In this document: positions 52,957 to 61,738 of the stretch, one piece after another
Numbering within the stretch: position 1 is the stretch's first letter
Layout: every line of letters starts with the position of its first letter
Assembly (NCBI RefSeq): GCF_002025665.1
Contig: NZ_CP018786.1
Coordinates: 4,650,001 to 4,714,000 of the forward strand
Source: Chryseobacterium indologenes
Lineage (GTDB): Bacteria > Bacteroidota > Bacteroidia > Flavobacteriales > Weeksellaceae
Length of the DNA stretch: 64,000 nucleotides
Direction of reading: 5' to 3'
Notes under the pieces: generated by a model
Seen by the model: the letters and a program-made list of their open reading frames with translations, nothing else
Database searches by the model: none
What the model was told of the DNA's origin: nothing
Translations under genes and position numbers: made by a program

Positions 52957-55900
52957 ATGAAGAAAACTCTAGCCACTTTTGCCGTTTTTTTACTTCCTCT
53001 TTATTTTTCTGCTCAGGAAATCAATGTTTCAGGAAATGTAAAATCAGAAAACGGTTCTAGTGTTTCCGGTGTGAACATCACCGACAAAAACACAGGAAAG
53101 ACTGCTACTACAGATGAAAATGGTAATTTCACTATTTCTGCAAACCCCAAAGATATTCTTGAATTTTTTGCTCCTGATTTTTCTGTTTATACCGTTGAGG
53201 TTTCTTCCAAAAAACAATATTCTGTTGTTTTAAAAAAGCCAAACGAAAAGCAGATTGAAGGCGTTGTGATTACCGCTTTAGGTATTGCCAAGAAAAAAGA
53301 AAAGATTGGTTATTCTACTCAGGAAGTGGGAACAAAACAATTTGAAACCATTACTACTCCAAGTATTGGAAATTTATTCTCCGGACAGGTAGCCGGGTTG
53401 AATGTTTCCAATCCGACAGGGATGCAACAGGCTCCGCAGTTTACGCTGAGAGGAAACTCTAATCTGGTTTTCGTCATTGATGGTGTGATTGTAGAAAAAG
53501 AGGTTTTCCAGAATTTAGATCCTAACAATATTGAAAATATTAACGTACTGAAAGGAGCTACCGCTTCTGCTCTATATGGTTCAAGAGGTCGTTACGGAGC
53601 TGTTTTAATCACAACAAAAAATGCTAAGAAGAAAGGATTCTCAGTAGAATTTTCTCAGAATACCATGATTACAGCAGGGTTTACCAACCTTCCAAAAACC
53701 CAGACTGAATATGGAAACGGTTCACATGGCAAATATGAATTCTGGGATGGAGCTGATGGCGGAGTGAATGACGGAGATATGATCTGGGGACCAAAATTTG
53801 TTCCCGGTTTACAAATTGCCCAATGGAATAGCCCGATCAGAGATAAAGTAACAGGACAAGTCGTTCCGTGGTATGGAGCAGTAACAGGAACTCAGTATGA
53901 TGATAAATCAAGGTATGAAAGAGTTCCTATTGACTGGAAATACCATGATAACTTAAGTACTTTCTTAAAACCTGCAGTGATCAACAATAATAACTTCGCG
54001 ATCAGCTATAGAAATAACAAAGATGTATACAGATTCTCCGGAAATTTCATGAATTATGATGACAGGGTTCCCAATTCTTATCTTCAGAAATACGGGATCA
54101 ACTTCTCTTCTGAAAACCATTTAGGAGATAAATTAACCTTCGATACAAAATTCAACTTTAACCAGGCTTTTACTCCTAATATTCCCAACTACGATTATAA
54201 CCCAAGCGGACACATGTACACCATCCTGATCTGGATGGGAGGTGATGTAGACGGAAAAGCATTGAAAAATCATATGTGGATTCCAGGAAAAGAAGGAAGA
54301 GCACAAGCCAACTGGAACTATGCGTGGTACAACAATCCATGGTTTGGAGCAGAATATTACAAGAATCAGAACAGAACCAATATTATCAATGCCCAGACAG
54401 GCTTAGAATATAAAGCTACACAGGATCTATCGGTAAAAGGGAAAATATCCCTTGTAGAAAACCATAGCAAAACGGAAATTCTGAGTCCTTATTCCTATTT
54501 CAATTATGATGCTCCAAGAAGTGGCGGCTATATTTTAAAAGATAATAAAACATGGAATCTCAACTACGATGTTCTGGCGACTTATAAGAAAAAAATATCT
54601 GAAAACTTTGATTTTACAATCAATGCAGGAGGTTCTGCTTTCTATTATAAAAATAACAATAATGAAAGGTCTACGGATGGATTAAAAATTCCTGAAGTGT
54701 ACACATTCGAAAACTCTATCGGAGCGCTTAAAAATTATACCTATTTGAAGGAAAAGTTAATTTACAGTGCTTATTCAACAATTGATATCGGATTGTATAA
54801 TGCTTTTTTCATCAATGTTTCTGGACGTAACGACTGGTCTTCCACACTACCAAAAGCCAACAGATCGTATTTCTACCCTTCTGCTTCCATCAGTGCTGTT
54901 ATTTCCAACCTGGTAAAAATGCCGGAATCTATTAATATGTTGAAACTTTCTGCTTCATGGGCAAAAGTAGCGTATGACTTCCAGCCTTATTCCATCAGAA
55001 ATTATTATCTGAACAATGAAGGAATCACATTCAATGGAAATCCTACTTATTATTATCCAATGACTTTGAACGTAGAAAACTCTTTGAAACCGGAACAGAC
55101 AAAATCTTATGAATTAGGTTTAAGCGCAGGTTTTCTGAATAACAGAATTACTTTCGATGCTACTTATTTCAGAACATTGGATTATAATAATATTCTTCAG
55201 TTCCCTGCTGCTGAATCATCCGGTTTCACTTCACAATATGTAAACGGAAATGAGTATACCACAAAAGGATTTGAAGTTTCCCTTGGTTTAGTTCCGGTAA
55301 AAACAGCTGATTTTAGCTGGAAAACATTAATTAACTGGAGTACTTATGAACAAAAGCTGACTTCCATCTACGATAATATGCCGAACTACAAAAATATTAA
55401 GTTAGGCGAAAGAATGGATAGCTATTATGACTATACATGGCAAAAGTCTCCGGATGGAAAAGTAATTCTTGATGCTAATACAGGAATGCCGACAAGAGCC
55501 AATGCGCCCAGTAACTTAGGACATTTTAATCCGGACTGGACTTTCGGTTTCAACAACACATTCAAATATAAAAAATTTACTTTAAACATTGGAATTGACG
55601 GAAGCATCGGAGGTGTGATGAGATCGCAGGTAGTGGAAAAAATGTGGTGGGGAGGAAAACATCCTAATTCTGTAGCGTACAGAGATCTTGAGTATGCAAA
55701 TCCGGGAACGTATTATTTTGTACCGGATGGAGTTAACTATAATCCGGCAACCGGGCTTTATACACCACATACAAAAGCAATCAGTTATCAGGACTGGGCA
55801 CAGAATTATCCATACCGTGCGAGAGTAACACAGGATGAAAGTGAAGAGTTTGCTAACGTTTTCGACAGAACTTTCATTAAGCTGAGATCTGTAGTATTAG

Positions 55901-56097
55901 AATATGACTTCTCTTCATTACTCAACCCAAAAGGAATGGTAAAAGGTTTCACGGCCAATATTTCTGCCTACAACCTGGCAATGTGGAAAAAATCAAAGAA
56001 CCTTTATTCTGATCCTGATTTCCAGACAAAAACGGAAAATGATATTCAGGACCCATCCAGCAGATGGTTTGGAATTGGTTTTAATCTTAAGTTTTAA
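52957..56097 (+). CDS. SusC/RagA family TonB-dependent outer membrane transporter
   Basis: 1046 residues. Signal peptide MKKTLATFAVFLLPLYFSAQ. A carboxypeptidase-D-regulatory-like domain (about 21-95; SGNVKSENGSSVSGVNITDK, TTDENGNFTI) precedes the plug (IEGVVITALGIAKKKEKIGY, GQVAGLNVSNPTGMQQ, LVFVIDGVIVEKEVF, VLKGATASALYGSRGRYGAV) and a barrel ending SRWFGIGFNLKF. The domain set is that of a full SusC, unlike the one at 46884. It is followed by susD and a phospholipase C, suggesting uptake of phospholipid-derived products (inference). Confidence 0.96.
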   Translation: MKKTLATFAVFLLPLYFSAQEINVSGNVKSENGSSVSGVNITDKNTGKTATTDENGNFTISANPKDILEFFAPDFSVYTVEVSSKKQYSVVLKKPNEKQIEGVVITALGIAKKKEKIGYSTQEVGTKQFETITTPSIGNLFSGQVAGLNVSNPTGMQQAPQFTLRGNSNLVFVIDGVIVEKEVFQNLDPNNIENINVLKGATASALYGSRGRYGAVLITTKNAKKKGFSVEFSQNTMITAGFTNLPKTQTEYGNGSHGKYEFWDGADGGVNDGDMIWGPKFVPGLQIAQWNSPIRDKVTGQVVPWYGAVTGTQYDDKSRYERVPIDWKYHDNLSTFLKPAVINNNNFAISYRNNKDVYRFSGNFMNYDDRVPNSYLQKYGINFSSENHLGDKLTFDTKFNFNQAFTPNIPNYDYNPSGHMYTILIWMGGDVDGKALKNHMWIPGKEGRAQANWNYAWYNNPWFGAEYYKNQNRTNIINAQTGLEYKATQDLSVKGKISLVENHSKTEILSPYSYFNYDAPRSGGYILKDNKTWNLNYDVLATYKKKISENFDFTINAGGSAFYYKNNNNERSTDGLKIPEVYTFENSIGALKNYTYLKEKLIYSAYSTIDIGLYNAFFINVSGRNDWSSTLPKANRSYFYPSASISAVISNLVKMPESINMLKLSASWAKVAYDFQPYSIRNYYLNNEGITFNGNPTYYYPMTLNVENSLKPEQTKSYELGLSAGFLNNRITFDATYFRTLDYNNILQFPAAESSGFTSQYVNGNEYTTKGFEVSLGLVPVKTADFSWKTLINWSTYEQKLTSIYDNMPNYKNIKLGERMDSYYDYTWQKSPDGKVILDANTGMPTRANAPSNLGHFNPDWTFGFNNTFKYKKFTLNIGIDGSIGGVMRSQVVEKMWWGGKHPNSVAYRDLEYANPGTYYFVPDGVNYNPATGLYTPHTKAISYQDWAQNYPYRARVTQDESEEFANVFDRTFIKLRSVVLEYDFSSLLNPKGMVKGFTANISAYNLAMWKKSKNLYSDPDFQTKTENDIQDPSSRWFGIGFNLKF

Positions 56098-56117
56098 CTA
56101 AAAAGTACGTCAAGACA

Positions 56118-57638
56118 ATGAAAAATAATATAAACAAAGTGAAAGGGCAAAATGGTAAAACGGCAAAATGGCTGATGAAATCTCTATTTGCAGCCGGGCT
56201 TCTGACATTGGCTTCATGTGAATCCAACCTTGATACCATCAATGAAAACCCTAATGACCAGGCCAGTATAGATCCTAAATATCTTTTGACTTATGTTGAA
56301 AAATACACTTTTCAGGTAAATGGAGATAATATGTATGCCTCCAGAATGATGATTGGTACTGATGGCGAGAATTCTTATCAGTATATGAAATGGAATGATA
56401 CTTCTTTTGAAGTTTATACAAAAGGACTTCTGAACACCGGAAAAATGATGCAGGAAGCTGAAAAAAGGGGAAATAAAAATTATCTGGCTATCGGAAAGTT
56501 TTTGAGAGCCTATCATTTCTTCAATATCAGCTTAAAAGTAGGAAGCGCTCCTTATTCTGAGGCAGCAAAGGGTGAATCTGGAATTACCCAGCCTAAATAT
56601 GATACACAGGAAGCTATCATGTCCGGAATTTTATCAGAATTAAAAGAAGCCAATGATCTTATTAATACCAACGAAAAAATTGAAGGTGACATTGTATACA
56701 ACGGAGATGCTTTAAAGTGGAAAAAACTAATCAATTCATTCCGTCTGAAAATTCTGATCACTTTATCTAAAAAAAACACAGTAGGAAATTATAATATCGC
56801 TACAGAATTTGCTTCAATTGCAGGAAGCCAATCTCTCATGACCTCCATTGCGGATAACGGTGAACTTAAGTTTGCTGATGCTGCTGACAGCAGATACACG
56901 ATGTTTAATAATAGTGGATATGGTTCGAGTTTGTACATGGCAGATTATTTTATTAATATGTTCAAAGACAGGCATGATCCACGTTTGTTCACGTTTGCAG
57001 CACAGACTACCGGAGCGAAAGAAGCAGGAAAAGCAATCACAGATTATACAGGATATAATGGTGGAAATCCTACTTCCCCATACTCTGATAATGCAGCACT
57101 GATCACTGCAAAAAATATTTCTAAAGTAAACGATCGTTTTTATAAAGACCCTACCAATGAACCTGCGTCTGTATTAAGTTATTCAGAACTTGAGTTTATT
57201 CTGGCTGAAGCTACGGCAAGAGGCTGGATTTCCGGATCTGCAAAAACACATTATGACAATGCCATCAAAGCAAGTTTCAATTTTTATCAAACGTATGTTA
57301 AAAATCCGGGACAATATTTCTCAGGCTTTGATGTAAATCAATATCTGACAACTCCTTTAGTTGTTTATAATAATGCTGATCCATTACAAACACAACTGGA
57401 GAAGATTATGGCTCAAAAATACATGACAATGTTCCATCAGGCACAGTGGACTTCTTACTTTGATTATTTAAGAACAGGCTTTCCAAATTATCCTTTAAAA
57501 GCAGGAGTTGCTGCTCCTTTCAGGTTCAGATATCCGCAGTCTGAGTATAATTACAACAGCAATAATTTAAAAGCTGCTTTAACGGCTCAGTATGGAGGAA
57601 ATGATAATATCAATTCCAAACCTTGGTGGTTACAATAA
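56118..57638 (+). CDS. SusD/RagB-type nutrient-binding lipoprotein (SusD-like_2 type)
   Basis: 506 residues. N-terminus is longer than usual before the lipobox (KSLFAAGLLTLASCES, lipobox LASC). SusD-like features: DTINENPNDQASIDPKYLLT, FLRAYHFFNISLKVGSAPYS, SVLSYSELEFILAEATARG and AQKYMTMFHQAQWTSYFDYL near the C-terminus. This is the subclass that pairs with SusC without the classic RagB N-terminus. 20 bases after susC and followed by a strong hairpin. Confidence 0.93.
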   Translation: MKNNINKVKGQNGKTAKWLMKSLFAAGLLTLASCESNLDTINENPNDQASIDPKYLLTYVEKYTFQVNGDNMYASRMMIGTDGENSYQYMKWNDTSFEVYTKGLLNTGKMMQEAEKRGNKNYLAIGKFLRAYHFFNISLKVGSAPYSEAAKGESGITQPKYDTQEAIMSGILSELKEANDLINTNEKIEGDIVYNGDALKWKKLINSFRLKILITLSKKNTVGNYNIATEFASIAGSQSLMTSIADNGELKFADAADSRYTMFNNSGYGSSLYMADYFINMFKDRHDPRLFTFAAQTTGAKEAGKAITDYTGYNGGNPTSPYSDNAALITAKNISKVNDRFYKDPTNEPASVLSYSELEFILAEATARGWISGSAKTHYDNAIKASFNFYQTYVKNPGQYFSGFDVNQYLTTPLVVYNNADPLQTQLEKIMAQKYMTMFHQAQWTSYFDYLRTGFPNYPLKAGVAAPFRFRYPQSEYNYNSNNLKAALTAQYGGNDNINSKPWWLQ

Positions 57639-57663
57639 AAAACTGATTAATTTTATATAAAAC

Positions 57664-57704
57664 AAAGAAACCGCAGGAAAATCCTATTAACTTGCGGTTT
57701 CTTT
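57664..57704 (+). terminator. Hairpin between susD and phospholipase C
   Basis: AAAGAAACCGCA (57664-57675) pairs with TGCGGTTTCTTT (57693-57704), a 12-bp stem. It ends 16 bases before the phospholipase ATG, leaving no room for a separate promoter. Probably a partial terminator or mRNA stabiliser. Confidence 0.75.
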
Positions 57705-57720
57705 CTTATTACGATTGAAC

Positions 57721-60066
57721 ATGAACAGAAGAGAATTTTTAGAGAAATCAAGTATTCTATTAGCGGGATTAGGAACTTCAGGGGTTCTACATCCTTCTAT
57801 TTTAAAAGCTTTGGCCATTGATCCGGCTGCCCAGTCTACATTTTATGATGCAGAGCATGTGGTCATCCTGATGCAGGAGAACCGTTCATTTGATCATGCT
57901 TTTGGTGCTCTCAAAGGAGTAAGGGGCTTTTTGGATAAAAGAGCTTTTATAAAACAGGATGGGCATTCTGTTTTCTTTCAAAAAAATGATGAAGGAAAAT
58001 ATGCATCTCCCTCCCGTCTGGATTTAAGAAATACAAAATCTACCTGGATGAGCTCACTGCCACATTCATGGGCAGATCAACAAAAAGCTTTGAACAAAGG
58101 GAAATTTGACCAATGGCTTCAGGCAAAAGCTTCAGGTAATAAAGAGTATAAAAACATTCCGCTTACCTTAGGATATTACAACCGTGAAGACCTTCCGTTT
58201 TATTATCAGCTGGCAGATGCCTTCACTATATTCGATCAGTATTTCTGCTCATCGCTTACCGGAACTACTCCCAACAGATTGTTTCTTTGGTCCGGAACAT
58301 TGAGAGAGGAGCAAAACGGAAAAGTAAAGGCCAATGTTGTCAATGAAAATATTGATTATGACAAAGCAAGACAGGCAAAATGGAAAAGTTTCCCGGAAAT
58401 ATTAGAACAACAAAACGTTTCCTGGAGAATTTATCAGAATGAAATCAGTCTTCCAAAAGGAATGTCCGGAGAGCAGGAAGCCTGGTTAAGTAATTTTACA
58501 GATAACCCGATTGAGTGGTTTTCAAAATTCAACGTTAAGTTTTCAAAAGGATATTATCAGAATATTCCCAATATCATTGCCTATCTGAAGAAGGAGATTG
58601 AAAAAAATCCTAATCAGAAAGAAAGACTTGAAGCCATGTTGGCGGAAGTACAGGAAGATCAGGTGAAATACCATCCTGATAATTATTCCAAACTTTCAAA
58701 AGAAGAAAGAAATCTTCATGAGAAAGCGTTTACAACCAATTCCAACGATCCTGATTACTGGAAACTGGAAATTGGAAAGGATGAAAACGGAGAAAGACTG
58801 GTTGTTCCGCAAGGTGATGTATTATTCCAGTTCCGCAAGGATGTGGAAGAGAAAAAACTTCCGTTAGTTTCCTGGCTGGTAGCGCCAGAACATTTCTCAG
58901 ACCATCCGGGATCACCATGGTATGGAGCATGGTATATTTCTGAAGTTCTGAATATTCTGACCCAAGATCCTGAAACCTGGAAAAAAACCATCTTTATCAT
59001 CAATTATGATGAGAATGACGGGTATTTTGACCACGTACTGCCTTTCGCTCCGCCAGTGAATCCAAGCCAGCCCGTAGATATGAACGGAAAAGAAGGGGTG
59101 GAATATGTAGATAAAACTCAGGAATATATGAGCAATCCTTCTTTGAAAAGCTATGAAAAAGTAGAAGGAACCGTTGGATTAGGCTACAGAGTGCCTATGA
59201 TCATCGCATCGCCATGGACCAAAGGAGGATTTGTAAATTCCGAAGTATCGGATCACACTTCTGTACTGCAGTTTCTGGAGAAGTTTATCATGAAAAAATT
59301 CAAAAAGGATGTGCATGTTGACAATATCAGTGACTGGAGAAGAGCCATATGCGGAGATCTTACCTCTGCCTTCAACTCTTCCAGCGTGAAAGTTCCGAAA
59401 ATGGATTATCTGAATCAAAAGGATTATGCTAAAACCATTAATGCCGCTAAAAATAAACCTGTTCCTCATCTGAAATGGTATTCCGAAAATGAACTTAAAG
59501 ACAATTTGCTTGACATTCAGGAAAGAGGTCTGAAACCCTCCAATCCGCTGCCTTATCACTTTCATGTCAATTTAGAAGGAGATCATATAAAAATGACTAA
59601 CCTGAAAGAAAATGGAGTTCCTTTGCTTGTTTATGACAGGACTCAATTTAACAGCAATAATTATCACTTTTCATATGCCCTATATTCCATGCAAAATTTA
59701 TCCCATGCTGTACATTCCGGAATCTATGATTATGAAATTTTCGGTCCCAATGGCTTTTTCAGGAAATTCCAGGGAAGTAATTCACCGGAAATAGAGGTAA
59801 TTTTAGAGAATATAACAGCTAAAAATCAAGTTGAGCTGACTATAAGAAGCAACAAAAAGAAAAATTTCTCCATCAATCTGGAAGATTTGTACACCAAAAA
59901 TAAAAACACAATTTCTGTACATAAATCAGAAGAAAAGATAACTATTGATCTTAATAAATTTAAAGGGTGGTATGATTTGAAAATAACGTCAACTGAGCAT
60001 CTGTGGCACTTTGCCGGACGTATAGAGACTGGAAAAGTGTCTGTTTCTGATCCGCATTGGGCATAA
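57721..60066 (+). CDS. Phosphocholine-specific phospholipase C family protein
   Basis: 781 residues from ATG 57721; the TTG at 57715 adds two residues. N-terminal export signal of twin-arginine type (NRREFLEKSSILLAGLG). Phosphoesterase domain: VVILMQENRSFDHAFGAL, GYYNREDLPFYYQLADAFT, SLTGTTPNRLFLWSGT, IFIINYDENDGYFDHV and GLGYRVPMIIASPWT. Two C-terminal beta domains (about 600-690 and 695-780) of the type found in PC-PLC enzymes follow. Such enzymes cleave phosphatidylcholine or sphingomyelin to phosphocholine and diacylglycerol or ceramide. Cotranscription with the SusCD pair through the hairpin is likely. Confidence 0.93.
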   Translation: MNRREFLEKSSILLAGLGTSGVLHPSILKALAIDPAAQSTFYDAEHVVILMQENRSFDHAFGALKGVRGFLDKRAFIKQDGHSVFFQKNDEGKYASPSRLDLRNTKSTWMSSLPHSWADQQKALNKGKFDQWLQAKASGNKEYKNIPLTLGYYNREDLPFYYQLADAFTIFDQYFCSSLTGTTPNRLFLWSGTLREEQNGKVKANVVNENIDYDKARQAKWKSFPEILEQQNVSWRIYQNEISLPKGMSGEQEAWLSNFTDNPIEWFSKFNVKFSKGYYQNIPNIIAYLKKEIEKNPNQKERLEAMLAEVQEDQVKYHPDNYSKLSKEERNLHEKAFTTNSNDPDYWKLEIGKDENGERLVVPQGDVLFQFRKDVEEKKLPLVSWLVAPEHFSDHPGSPWYGAWYISEVLNILTQDPETWKKTIFIINYDENDGYFDHVLPFAPPVNPSQPVDMNGKEGVEYVDKTQEYMSNPSLKSYEKVEGTVGLGYRVPMIIASPWTKGGFVNSEVSDHTSVLQFLEKFIMKKFKKDVHVDNISDWRRAICGDLTSAFNSSSVKVPKMDYLNQKDYAKTINAAKNKPVPHLKWYSENELKDNLLDIQERGLKPSNPLPYHFHVNLEGDHIKMTNLKENGVPLLVYDRTQFNSNNYHFSYALYSMQNLSHAVHSGIYDYEIFGPNGFFRKFQGSNSPEIEVILENITAKNQVELTIRSNKKKNFSINLEDLYTKNKNTISVHKSEEKITIDLNKFKGWYDLKITSTEHLWHFAGRIETGKVSVSDPHWA

Positions 60067-60087
60067 AAAATATTGATAAATAGGGAT

Positions 60088-60120
60088 AAAAGCCTGTACA
60101 AATTTGTACAGGCTTTTTTT
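60088..60120 (+). terminator. Terminator of the SusCD-phospholipase operon
   Basis: Perfect palindrome AAAAGCCTGTACAAA (60088-60102) / TTTGTACAGGCTTTT (60103-60117), followed by TTT. Confidence 0.9.
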
Positions 60121-60254
60121 GACTTATTCCGTTAAAGCATCTTTTAAGTATAATGCATTACATACAGTAAATAATTATTAATATAAAAATTATAATATAT
60201 TTTTCTCAAACTATTCCGAATTTTATTATATTCACTCTACTAATTATCAGCATC

Positions 60255-60833
60255 ATGAAAAAACTAAATTTGACTATTGCAGCGTCTTTATTTGCATTGG
60301 CTCTATCCGGGAATCTGAGCGCGCAAGACCTTGCTACAGATAACCATACGGTTACCATTTCTATTCCCGAAGTTGCCTTGGTAGATATTGAACCAGCAGC
60401 AACCAAAAACATTACCCTTGGGTTTACAGCACCTACGGAAGCAGGAAATCCTATTCTTCCATCTGCAGCCAACACTACTTTATGGCTTAATTATTCTTCT
60501 ATTAAATCTGTTGCAGACCCTACACGTAACGTAAGTGTAAAAATGAATGCCGTTATTCCTGGAGTTGATCTTCACGTAACTGCTGCTGCTCCTACAGGAT
60601 CCGGAGCGGGAACACTGGGAACATCTGCAGGTCTGTTAACATTAACTTCTACTGACCAGAATATTGTTTTAGATATCGGAAGTGCTTATACCGGGAACGG
60701 GGCCAATAACGGCCACAATCTTACCTATGCACTTGCTGCAGGAAGTGGTCCTGGAGGTGTAGCAGCGTACGCAGATTTACAGGCAACAGCCACTGTTGCA
60801 GCTACCGTTACTTATACAATATCAGATAATTAG
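60255..60833 (+). CDS. Exported subunit-like protein of a putative chaperone/usher-type cluster
   Basis: 192 residues. Signal peptide MKKLNLTIAASLFALALSGN then LSAQ. The mature part is beta-rich, Ala/Thr/Gly-rich and Cys-free: HTVTISIPEVALVDIEP at the start, a variable middle, and an alternating hydrophobic final strand ADLQATATVAATVTYTISDN. Such an end strand is typical of pilin or spore-coat-U-like subunits completed by donor strands. The two following genes encode a chaperone-like protein and an outer membrane barrel. A hairpin in the gap after it could raise its level above that of the other two. Function inferred, not recognised. Confidence 0.7.
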   Translation: MKKLNLTIAASLFALALSGNLSAQDLATDNHTVTISIPEVALVDIEPAATKNITLGFTAPTEAGNPILPSAANTTLWLNYSSIKSVADPTRNVSVKMNAVIPGVDLHVTAAAPTGSGAGTLGTSAGLLTLTSTDQNIVLDIGSAYTGNGANNGHNLTYALAAGSGPGGVAAYADLQATATVAATVTYTISDN

Positions 60834-60870
60834 AATTTAACCAAAATTCTTTTCTACCTGTCAAAAACAA

Positions 60871-60895
60871 GAAGAAGCTGTTATTCAGTTTCTTC
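60871..60895 (+). repeat. Hairpin between the subunit-like and chaperone-like genes
   Basis: GAAGAAGCTG (60871-60880) pairs with CAGTTTCTTC (60886-60895) with one G-T mismatch-type pair and loop TTATT. No T-run. It sits where chaperone/usher operons often have a processing or attenuation hairpin. Confidence 0.55.
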
Positions 60896-60937
60896 CTGGC
60901 TTTGTATTATTAATGATTTAACTCCAAACTTTATATC

Positions 60938-61738
60938 ATGATAAAGCGTATCCTTCTTCTGATCACCCTGATTTTGCAGTTCAGCTTTTTACATGCCGGT
61001 ATTGTGATTCTCAACGGGCTTACGCATTCTTATAAAATAGAAAACGGAAAGGTTTATAAAGGAAAAGTTGCAATTGAAAATACCAGCAGTACTCCTCAAA
61101 GTGTAAAATTATTTTTACAGGATTATACCTACCATGCGGACGGAACGATCAATTATACAGCATTACGTACCAATACACGCAGTAACGGCGAGTGGCTAAA
61201 GCTCAATACCAACCTTGTTACGCTTAAAGGTAAAGAAAAGACTGAAATATTCTATGAAATAACAGTCCCCAATCAGGCCATGGATCCCGGAAGCTATTGG
61301 AGTGTGATTATTGTAGAACCGGTAGAAGAGATAAAACCCAGCGACAACAAACCAGGAGTGAATATCACTTCTGTTATACGATATGCCATTCAGGTTATTA
61401 CAGATTTTGAAACAGAAAAGGCCAAACCGGACCTTAAGTTTGAAAGTGTAAAGGTGGAAAAAATGGAGGGAAAAAAAACCGCAAAGGTAGCAATAGCCAA
61501 TAACGGTAATCTTTACTGTAAGCCCACAGCCTCCATTGAAGTTTATAACCGCAAAACAGGTGAAAAGGTGGGTACTTATTCAAGTTTAACAATGGGACTG
61601 CTCCCAGGCACCTCCAAAACATTTTACATTGATATCAGCAAATTACCCCCTGCTCAATACAAAGCAGCGATCATAGCGACCGATGAAGAGGAGAATGCTT
61701 TTGCACTCAATGTGGAATTAGAAGTAAAAAATGATTAG
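60938..61738 (+). CDS. Periplasmic chaperone-like / DUF916-like protein
   Basis: 266 residues. Signal peptide ends ...FSFLHAG. Two Ig-like regions: about 25-130 (SYKIENGKVYKGKVAIENTS, VKLFLQDYTYHADG, GKEKTEIFYEITVPNQAMDP then GSYWSVIIVEP) and about 155-266 (PDLKFESVKVEKMEGKKTAK, VAIANNGNLYCKPTASIEVY, GLLPGTSKTFYIDISKLPP). A first domain stabilising tails of partner subunits and a terminal Ig domain resemble fimbrial chaperones or the DUF916 proteins of Gram-positive WxL clusters. Its stop overlaps the next start (ATGATTAG). Confidence 0.7.
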   Translation: MIKRILLLITLILQFSFLHAGIVILNGLTHSYKIENGKVYKGKVAIENTSSTPQSVKLFLQDYTYHADGTINYTALRTNTRSNGEWLKLNTNLVTLKGKEKTEIFYEITVPNQAMDPGSYWSVIIVEPVEEIKPSDNKPGVNITSVIRYAIQVITDFETEKAKPDLKFESVKVEKMEGKKTAKVAIANNGNLYCKPTASIEVYNRKTGEKVGTYSSLTMGLLPGTSKTFYIDISKLPPAQYKAAIIATDEEENAFALNVELEVKND

